NCBI RefSeq assembly: GCF_013074385.2
Contig: NZ_JABEYA020000020.1
Location: forward strand, 1 to 59,712
DNA from: Vibrio ostreicida
GTDB taxonomy: Bacteria; Pseudomonadota; Gammaproteobacteria; Enterobacterales; Vibrionaceae
Direction of reading: 5' to 3'
DNA: 59,712 nucleotides
How positions within the stretch are numbered: the first letter of the stretch is position 1; each line of letters starts with the position of its first letter. The notes below the pieces were generated by a model that saw only the letters and a program-made list of their open reading frames with translations, was not told where the DNA came from and did no database searches. Made by a program: the position numbers and the translations under genes. Shown in pieces: positions 53,832-59,712 of this stretch.

Positions 53832-53935
53832 TTAGTTAACAATACATCGATTAATACGGTTGTCGTCCATTCAACGCTGAATTAATGCGTCAAACTCGTT
53901 CATACCAATTTAAATAACACTGGAGGTTATCCGAC

Positions 53936-55345
53936 ATGTCAGTAGAAAACGTCTTATCGCTGATCCAAGAAAATGAAGTTAAGTTTGTAGACCTGCGCTT
54001 TACTGATACAAAAGGCAAGGAGCAGCATATCTCTATCCCTGCTCACCAAATCGATGCAGACTTTTTCGAAGAAGGTAAAATGTTCGATGGTTCCTCAGTC
54101 GCGGGCTGGAAGGGCATTAATGAATCCGATATGGTCATGATGCCAGACGCTTCATCTGCGGTCTTAGACCCATTCACAGAGGATGCAACGTTGAATCTGC
54201 GTTGTGATATTCTCGAACCAGCAACCATGCAAGGCTACGACCGTGACCCGCGCTCTATTGCCCAACGTGCTGAAGACTTCATGCGTTCAACCGGCATCGC
54301 CGACACCGTTCTGATTGGACCTGAACCCGAGTTTTTCCTTTTTGACGATGTCAAATTTGCCACAGATATGTCTGGTTCATTTTTCAAGATCGACGATGTA
54401 GAAGCCGCTTGGAATACAGGCTCTGACTACGAAGAAGGCAACAAAGGTCACCGCCCTGGTATTAAAGGAGGTTACTTCCCAGTAGCGCCAGTAGACTCTT
54501 CTCAAGATATTCGCTCCGCCATGTGCCTTATCATGGAAGAAATGGGCCTTGTAGTTGAAGCTCACCACCATGAAGTTGCGACGGCTGGGCAAAACGAAAT
54601 TGCCACTCGATTCAACACACTCACGTCAAAAGCCGATGAGATTCAGATATATAAGTATGTCGTACACAATGTCGCCCACGCGTTTGGCAAAACCGCGACG
54701 TTCATGCCAAAACCCATTGTTGGTGACAACGGCAGTGGCATGCACGTTCACCAATCTCTCGCAAAAGATGGCGTAAACCTGTTCGCGGGAGATAAGTACG
54801 GGGGTCTGTCTGAAATGGCCTTGCACTACATTGGCGGTATTATCAAACATGCCCGTGCTATCAACGCTTTCGCCAACGCTTCAACAAACTCCTATAAGCG
54901 GTTAGTACCCGGTTTTGAAGCACCCGTAATGCTTGCGTATTCGGCACGTAACCGTTCCGCATCGATTCGTATTCCAGTGGTACCAAGCCCTAAAGGGCGT
55001 CGTATCGAGGTGCGCTTTGGTGACCCATCGGCAAATCCATATTTGTGCTTTGCAGCCATGTTGATGGCTGGCCTTGATGGCATCAAGAACAAAATTCACC
55101 CTGGTGACGCCATGGACAAAGACCTCTACGACCTTCCAGCGGAAGAAGCAGCAGAGATCCCAACGGTTGCTTACTCGCTTAAAGATGCGCTGGAATGCCT
55201 CAATTTAGACCGTGAGTTCCTCACTGCTGGTGGCGTCTTCTCCGACGACTTTATCGATTCATACATCAACCTTAAGTCTCATGATGTAGAACAAGTGAAC
55301 ATGACTACCCACCCACTTGAGTTTGAATTGTATTACTCGGTTTAA
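53936..55345 (+). CDS. glnA: Glutamine synthetase, type I
   Basis: A 469-residue dodecameric enzyme making glutamine from glutamate, ammonia and ATP. Landmarks: the beta-grasp Asp50-like latch FDGSSVAGWKGI, the glutamate/metal segment EPEFFLFDDV, the ATP-binding HVHQSL, and the adenylylation tyrosine at Tyr398 (DLYDLP). Full length and close to Vibrio GlnA. ACTGGAGG precedes the ATG. It lies ahead of the NtrB/NtrC pair that regulates it. Confidence 0.98.
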   Translation: MSVENVLSLIQENEVKFVDLRFTDTKGKEQHISIPAHQIDADFFEEGKMFDGSSVAGWKGINESDMVMMPDASSAVLDPFTEDATLNLRCDILEPATMQGYDRDPRSIAQRAEDFMRSTGIADTVLIGPEPEFFLFDDVKFATDMSGSFFKIDDVEAAWNTGSDYEEGNKGHRPGIKGGYFPVAPVDSSQDIRSAMCLIMEEMGLVVEAHHHEVATAGQNEIATRFNTLTSKADEIQIYKYVVHNVAHAFGKTATFMPKPIVGDNGSGMHVHQSLAKDGVNLFAGDKYGGLSEMALHYIGGIIKHARAINAFANASTNSYKRLVPGFEAPVMLAYSARNRSASIRIPVVPSPKGRRIEVRFGDPSANPYLCFAAMLMAGLDGIKNKIHPGDAMDKDLYDLPAEEAAEIPTVAYSLKDALECLNLDREFLTAGGVFSDDFIDSYINLKSHDVEQVNMTTHPLEFELYYSV

Positions 55346-55371
55346 CTCCGCGTAGCAATATCCCCGATCTC

Positions 55372-55404
55372 AAAGCCCACCCAATTATTGGTGGGCTTTT
55401 TCAT
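55372..55404 (+). terminator. Terminator after glnA
   Basis: Stem AAAGCCCACC (55372-55381) with GGTGGGCTTT (55390-55399), extendable inward with one bulge, followed by T-rich sequence. It could be a partial terminator that lets some transcription continue into glnL. Confidence 0.85.
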
Positions 55405-55591
55405 GAAATAGCGTCTCTACCCACTCATTTTTCATTGACCCAGATTATTTTTAGATAGAAATCTATATAGGCAAGATTATTGCATCGTCACTAAAGAAGG
55501 TCGAATAAGGGGGCTAAACCCAAAGAACCTGTCACGAACAGACTTTTTTCTTCTGCTTCATTGTCCATTAGGCCATACTTGGAGCGAACGT

Positions 55592-55608
55592 CGCACCAAT
55601 CTGGTGCA
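55592..55608 (+). promoter_or_regulatory. NtrC-binding site upstream of glnL
   Basis: CGCACCA-ATC-TGGTGCA differs from the NtrC dyad only at the first base. It lies 34 bases before the glnL start, where NtrC binding would repress a local glnL promoter, as described for E. coli. Confidence 0.8.
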
Positions 55609-55641
55609 TCGCGCATTTTAAGGTTAACATGAGGTAAAACC

Positions 55642-56688
55642 GTGAGCAGCCCACTCGATAATATTATACTCAATCATCAGGTCACTGCTGTATTGATCAT
55701 GAACGAGTCGCTTCACATCCATTATGCCAACCCTGCATCAGAACAGTTGTTTTCACAGAGTGCAAAACGAATTGTTGATCAGCCTCTATCCAAACTCATC
55801 CAACATGCTTCAATGGACTTAGCCCTACTGTCCCAGCCTCTTCAAAGCGGTCAGAGTATTACAGATAGTGATGTCACGTTTGTTGTCGATGGTAAACCGC
55901 TGATGTTAGAAGTAACCATCAGCCCAATCTCATGGAATAAGGAACTGATGCTTTTAGTGGAAATGCGAAAAATAGGACACCAACGACGCCTGTCTCAAGA
56001 GCTCAATCAGCATGCTCAGCAACAAGCCGCAAAATTGCTCGTACGTGGCCTCGCCCATGAAATTAAGAACCCACTTGGCGGTTTACGCGGCGCAGCCCAG
56101 TTGCTGGAGAGAACACTACCAGACCCTTCCTTAACCGAATACACCCAAATCATCATAGAGCAGGCAGACCGATTACGTTCGTTAGTGGATAGACTACTTG
56201 GCCCACAAAAACCAGGTCAAAAGACCACTGAAAATCTGCATTTAGTTCTAGAAAAAGTGCGTCAACTGGTCGAGCTGGAAGGCTCTCGGCCCGTCACTAT
56301 TGAACGTGATTACGACCCCAGCTTGCCGGAATTTTTAATGGACTCAGATCAAATTGAGCAAGCGTTTCTCAATATCGTCAGTAACGCTGGACAAATGATT
56401 CAAACACAGCAAAACGGCCAGATCACTATCCGCACCAGAACAGTGCATCAGGCCAATATACACGGTCAACGCTACAAGCTAGCCGCGCGTATCGAGATTA
56501 TCGACAATGGGCCAGGTATTCCTACCGAACTGCAAGACACACTGTTTTACCCCATGGTCAGTGGTCGAAAAGGAGGCACGGGAATGGGCCTCTCTATTGC
56601 TCAAAATTTGATTGACCAACATCAGGGAAAAATTGATGTCGAAAGTTGGCCAGGGAAAACCACATTTACTATTTATCTACCCATTTGA
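55642..56688 (+). CDS. glnL: Nitrogen-regulation sensor kinase NtrB (GlnL)
   Basis: A 348-residue soluble histidine kinase. The N-terminal PAS domain is at about 10-110; the phosphorylated His139 is in GLAHEIKNPLGGLRGAAQLLE; ATP-binding motifs DNGPGIP and GGTGMGLSIAQNLI follow. It phosphorylates NtrC when nitrogen is short and, with PII, dephosphorylates it. GTG start with GAGG upstream. It ends 37 bases before glnG. Confidence 0.95.
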   Translation: MSSPLDNIILNHQVTAVLIMNESLHIHYANPASEQLFSQSAKRIVDQPLSKLIQHASMDLALLSQPLQSGQSITDSDVTFVVDGKPLMLEVTISPISWNKELMLLVEMRKIGHQRRLSQELNQHAQQQAAKLLVRGLAHEIKNPLGGLRGAAQLLERTLPDPSLTEYTQIIIEQADRLRSLVDRLLGPQKPGQKTTENLHLVLEKVRQLVELEGSRPVTIERDYDPSLPEFLMDSDQIEQAFLNIVSNAGQMIQTQQNGQITIRTRTVHQANIHGQRYKLAARIEIIDNGPGIPTELQDTLFYPMVSGRKGGTGMGLSIAQNLIDQHQGKIDVESWPGKTTFTIYLPI

Positions 56689-56725
56689 TTTGGGCGAATT
56701 GCATTGATAAAAGGATATATTTTTT

Positions 56726-58129
56726 ATGAGTAAAGGATACGTTTGGGTCGTAGATGACGATAGCTCCATCCGCTGGGTAATCGAAAAAACCCTTTCTTCA
56801 GCCAATATCAAATGCGATACGTTCTCCGATGCAGAAAGCGTCTTGATGGCGCTTGAACGCGAAACACCCGATGTATTGGTCTCGGACATACGCATGCCGG
56901 GCATCGACGGCCTAGAGCTTCTTAAGCAACTCAATGAACGCTCACCTGAGCTTCCAGTGATTATTATGACGGCACACTCTGATCTTGATGCTGCGGTCAA
57001 TGCATACCAGAAAGGCGCTTTCGAGTACCTGCCTAAACCCTTTGATGTAGATGAAACCCTCACCTTAGTTGAACGCGCCATCGCTTACCGTCAAGAGCAA
57101 AAGCGCGATCAGTCGGGATCGGATAGCCATGACCATAATGCGCCTGAAATCATTGGTAAAGCCCCAGCGATGCAAGAGGTTTTTCGCGCTATCGGAAGGC
57201 TTTCACGCTCCTCCATTTCGGTTCTGATCAGTGGGGAGTCGGGTACAGGGAAGGAGCTGGTCGCCCATGCGCTGCATCGGCATAGCCCAAAAGCGAAAAA
57301 ACCTTTCATTGCTCTTAACATGGCAGCGATTCCCAAAGACCTAATAGAATCTGAACTCTTTGGCCATGAAAAAGGGGCCTTCACTGGTGCAAACACGGTA
57401 CGACAAGGCCGTTTTGAACAAGCCAATGGAGGGACCTTATTCCTCGATGAGATTGGCGATATGCCTTTAGATATCCAAACTCGACTGTTGAGAGTGCTGG
57501 CTGACGGTCAGTTTTATCGAGTCGGTGGCCACGCTCCAATCAAAGTAGACGTCAGAATCATCGCAGCCACGCATCAGCATCTGGAAAAACTGGTCCATCA
57601 AGGTGGTTTCCGGGAAGATTTATTTCATCGTCTCAATGTTATCCGAGTTCAAATTCCGGCATTGAGGGAGCGTAAACAGGATATAGAAAATCTAACTCTC
57701 CACTTTCTTTCACTTGCGGCTGAAGAACTGAGTGTCGACGTAAAAACTCTTCATGCGTCAACCGTTGATGCTTTGAATCAACTCAATTGGCCAGGTAATG
57801 TACGACAATTGGAAAACACCTGTCGCTGGCTGACGGTGATGGCGAGCGGCAGTGAAATATTACCTTCTGATTTACCGACAGAGCTACTCGAAGATAAGTC
57901 CAGTGCCATCCAAAGCGATAACACCAGTTGGCAACACCAATTGTCCGATTGGGCAAAGCAATCCCTTTCTCAAGGCGATACCGCTTTACTGGCCTCTGCT
58001 CTACCAGAATTTGAACGAATACTTTTAGAGGCCGCATTAGCGCACACCAACGGTCATAAACAAGACGCCGCTAGAGTGTTAGGTTGGGGCAGAAATACCT
58101 TAACGAGAAAACTCAAAGAGCTGTACTAA
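56726..58129 (+). CDS. glnG: Nitrogen-regulation response regulator NtrC (GlnG)
   Basis: A 467-residue sigma-54 activator: receiver domain with Asp54 (LVSDIRMPGIDG), AAA+ ATPase with Walker A GESGTGKE and the GAFTGA loop that contacts sigma-54, and a C-terminal Fis-type helix-turn-helix (QDAARVLGWGRNTLTRKLKEL). Activates glnA and other nitrogen genes via the dyads upstream of glnA and glnL. Confidence 0.97.
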   Translation: MSKGYVWVVDDDSSIRWVIEKTLSSANIKCDTFSDAESVLMALERETPDVLVSDIRMPGIDGLELLKQLNERSPELPVIIMTAHSDLDAAVNAYQKGAFEYLPKPFDVDETLTLVERAIAYRQEQKRDQSGSDSHDHNAPEIIGKAPAMQEVFRAIGRLSRSSISVLISGESGTGKELVAHALHRHSPKAKKPFIALNMAAIPKDLIESELFGHEKGAFTGANTVRQGRFEQANGGTLFLDEIGDMPLDIQTRLLRVLADGQFYRVGGHAPIKVDVRIIAATHQHLEKLVHQGGFREDLFHRLNVIRVQIPALRERKQDIENLTLHFLSLAAEELSVDVKTLHASTVDALNQLNWPGNVRQLENTCRWLTVMASGSEILPSDLPTELLEDKSSAIQSDNTSWQHQLSDWAKQSLSQGDTALLASALPEFERILLEAALAHTNGHKQDAARVLGWGRNTLTRKLKELY

Positions 58130-58273
58130 ACGAAAATGCTGCGATCATCCAACGTATATCGTTAACATGAGGTAAAAACCACCAAAACAGTGCCATTTTA
58201 GCTCTAATTGTTACTGACACTTATAGTTTTGATTCTTATACTTAGCCCAATTCGAACCACTGGAACGGCTAAA

Positions 58274-59278
58274 ATGATAACCAAAACTTTACCATTGACA
58301 GATTTGCACCGCCATCTTGACGGAAATATTCGCACCCAGACTATTTTAGATTTAGGCCAAAAGTTTGGCATTGCTCTACCAGCATACGATGTCACATCTC
58401 TGACACCTCATGTGCAAGTCGTTGAAACAGAGCCATCTTTGGTTGCTTTTCTATCAAAGTTAGATTGGGGAGTCTCTGTTCTTGGCGATTTAGACGCATG
58501 CCGTCGTGTCGCTTACGAGAACGTGGAAGACGCCATGAGAGCAGAGATCGACTACACTGAGCTGCGCTTTTCACCTTACTACATGGCCATGAAACACAAG
58601 CTACCGATCGAAGGCGTCGTTGAAGCTGTCATCGATGGGGTACAATCAGGAGTTCGTGACTTCGGCATCCAAGCCAATCTGATTGGGATCATGAGCCGTA
58701 CTTTTGGTACAGACGCCTGCCAGCAGGAGCTCAATGCCATTCTCAGCCACAAAGATAACATCGTTGCGGTTGACCTTGCAGGCGATGAGCTCGGACAACC
58801 GGGTGAACGCTTCGTTACACACTTCACTCAAGTAAAAGATGCTGGTCTAAATGTCACCGTTCACGCTGGCGAAGCCGCTGGTGCTGAAAGCATGTGGCAA
58901 GCTATCCAGTCTCTTGGTGCGACGCGTATTGGCCATGGTGTTAAAGCCATTGAAGATCCCAAATTGATGGATTACTTAGCCGACCATCGTATCGGAATTG
59001 AATCGTGTCTAACATCAAATATCCAAACGAGTACGGTCGAATCACTCACCCATCATCCCTTAAAACAGTTCTTAGATCATGGGGTACTCGCCTGTCTAAA
59101 TACCGATGATCCGGCTGTTGAAGGCATAGAGCTACCTTATGAGTACAACGTTGCTGCTCCGCAAGCTGGGCTCTCTCAGGAGCAAATTCGTCAGGCACAA
59201 GTTAATGGCCTAGAACTGGCATTCATCTCGGAGACAGAAAAGCAGGCATTGAAAAATAAAGCAGCAAATCGAACATAA
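58274..59278 (+). CDS. add: Adenosine deaminase
   Basis: A 334-residue TIM-barrel zinc enzyme converting adenosine to inosine. The N-terminal LTDLHRHLDGNIR binds zinc, followed by HAGEAAG, SLGATRIGHG and NTDDPAVEG; these supply the zinc His, catalytic Glu/His and Asp residues. I start at MITKTLPLTDLHRH (58274), matching the Vibrio enzyme; a frame beginning at 58208 adds a hydrophobic stretch not found in the family. I find no purine riboswitch core in the leader. Confidence 0.96.
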   Translation: MITKTLPLTDLHRHLDGNIRTQTILDLGQKFGIALPAYDVTSLTPHVQVVETEPSLVAFLSKLDWGVSVLGDLDACRRVAYENVEDAMRAEIDYTELRFSPYYMAMKHKLPIEGVVEAVIDGVQSGVRDFGIQANLIGIMSRTFGTDACQQELNAILSHKDNIVAVDLAGDELGQPGERFVTHFTQVKDAGLNVTVHAGEAAGAESMWQAIQSLGATRIGHGVKAIEDPKLMDYLADHRIGIESCLTSNIQTSTVESLTHHPLKQFLDHGVLACLNTDDPAVEGIELPYEYNVAAPQAGLSQEQIRQAQVNGLELAFISETEKQALKNKAANRT

Positions 59279-59299
59279 TGTTTCAAAAACGTTCCTATT

Positions 59300-59325
59300 G
59301 CCGGCTCTAGCCGGCTTTTTTTTAT
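59300..59325 (+). terminator. Terminator of add
   Basis: GCCGGCT-CT-AGCCGGC stem followed by eight T, 22 bases after the add stop. The loop is effectively six bases once the inner pairs open. Confidence 0.85.
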
Positions 59326-59370
59326 AAACGCAATGAAAAACTCATACCTGACCCACATTCTGTAAACAAT

Positions 59371-59401
59371 GAAAAAAGCCCGTTGCTTTCGCAACGGGCT
59401 T
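59371..59401 (-). terminator. Terminator of the rRNA-tRNA transcript
   Basis: An 11-bp stem (59376-59386 with 59391-59401) and 4-base loop; on the minus strand six T follow. It lies immediately after tRNA-Ser and would end the rrn transcript. Confidence 0.9.
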
Positions 59402-59410
59402 ATTTAAAAG

Positions 59411-59501
59411 TGGCGGAGAGATAGGGATTTGAACCCTAGAACCGCTATTAACGGTTGCCGGTTTTCAAGACCGGTGCTTTCGACCACTCAGCCATCTCTC
59501 C
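59411..59501 (-). tRNA. tRNA-Ser (anticodon UGA)
   Basis: 91 bases including an encoded CCA. The acceptor stem is GGAGAGA/TCTCTCC, the D arm starts GGCTGAGTGG, the anticodon loop is CTTGAAAA with anticodon TGA, the long variable arm is typical of class II serine tRNA, and the T arm is GGGTTCGAATCCC. It reads the UCN codons, mainly UCA. It sits after 5S rRNA on the same strand, so it is part of the rRNA transcript or very close to it. Confidence 0.97.
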
Positions 59502-59588
59502 GCAAATTGTTCCTAAAACTTAGTCTTACTTGATAATGCTATGTTTTAGTTTTGCCTTCAGATTTTGAAAAATCTGAAAACATAAAGT

Positions 59589-59708
59589 AAACCTGGCGAT
59601 GTCCTACTCTCACATGGGGAGACCCCACACTACCATCGGCGCTACTGCGTTTCACTTCTGAGTTCGGCATGGGATCAGGTGGGTCCGCAACGCTATGGTC
59701 GCCAAGCA
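59589..59708 (-). rRNA. rrf: 5S ribosomal RNA
   Basis: About 120 bases, beginning TGCTTGGCGACCATAGCG and ending CATCGCCAGGTTT on the minus strand, with complementary ends and the conserved CCGAACTCAGAAGTGAAACG segment. This is the Vibrio 5S sequence pattern. It marks the 3' end of an rRNA operon that runs out of the window on the right. Confidence 0.97.
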
Positions 59709-59712
59709 AATT

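Larger units (their letters stand above)
53456..53935. other. 480-base divergent typA-glnA control region
   Basis: Contains the glnA NtrC sites and sigma-54 promoter listed below. The typA promoter should lie near 53460-53600, where the sequence is A/T-rich. Upstream of the sigma-54 site, bases 53690-53770 are rich in TGGTGCA half-sites. No gene is seen. Confidence 0.7.

Noticed and set aside
58130..58273. Possible adenine riboswitch ahead of add, as known in V. vulnificus
   Set aside because: I could not find the conserved three-way-junction core or the loop sequences in this leader.
1..59712. CRISPR array, integron attC sites, insertion sequences or prophage genes
   Set aside because: No regularly spaced repeats, no transposase or integrase motif and no terminal inverted repeats were seen; the accessory block has no visible mobility gene.

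Overview
The window is a chromosomal segment of a gammaproteobacterium, almost certainly one of the Vibrionaceae. The gene order gmk-rpoZ-spoT-trmH-recG, cysQ-nudE-nfuA-comF-bioH, tex, greB-ompR-envZ, a complete twelve-gene type II secretion operon (gspC to gspN), hslR-hslO-pckA, yihY-dtd, typA-glnA-glnL-glnG and add, ending at the 3' end of an rRNA operon, matches the conserved Vibrio backbone as I remember it, and GlnA, Add, GspG and GspL read like their Vibrio counterparts. The genus cannot be fixed by eye.

Layout. (1) 1-2.5 kb: an RNA-repair module, rtcB followed by prfH on the minus strand with an ATGA overlap, behind a 600-base leader that carries a short ORF and a hairpin touching the rtcB ribosome binding site. 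(2) 2.5-13.3 kb: an accessory block. Seven tightly coupled minus-strand genes encode acyl-CoA ligase, 'thermostable hemolysin'-family protein, second acyl ligase, TauD-like oxygenase, two class III aminotransferases and an amidase. A divergent CynX/NimT-type MFS transporter and a LysR regulator follow. This looks like an undescribed biosynthesis-and-export cluster without NRPS or PKS genes. The first aminotransferase has lost its PLP lysine and probably pairs with the intact one encoded next to it. (3) 14-24.6 kb: stringent response, DNA repair, Nudix, Fe-S and biotin housekeeping genes. (4) 24.7-32 kb: tex, a four-repeat retropepsin-like periplasmic protein, greB, and the ompR-envZ two-component system. 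(5) 32-43.2 kb: the type II secretion operon on the minus strand, with a terminator-like hairpin just after the major pseudopilin gene gspG. (6) 43.5-53.5 kb: heat-shock and redox protection (hslR, hslO), gluconeogenesis (pckA), envelope, tRNA-proofreading and translation-GTPase genes. (7) 53.5-59.7 kb: the nitrogen-regulation unit glnA-glnL-glnG with a sigma-54 promoter and NtrC sites, adenosine deaminase, then tRNA-Ser(UGA) and 5S rRNA on the minus strand.

Most of the window is ordinary backbone. The novel material lies mainly in the accessory block at 2.5-13.3 kb, with smaller points in the rtcB leader, the retropepsin-like protein and the gspG-gspH junction. Functional calls rest on reading motifs and remembered family members; no database search was run.
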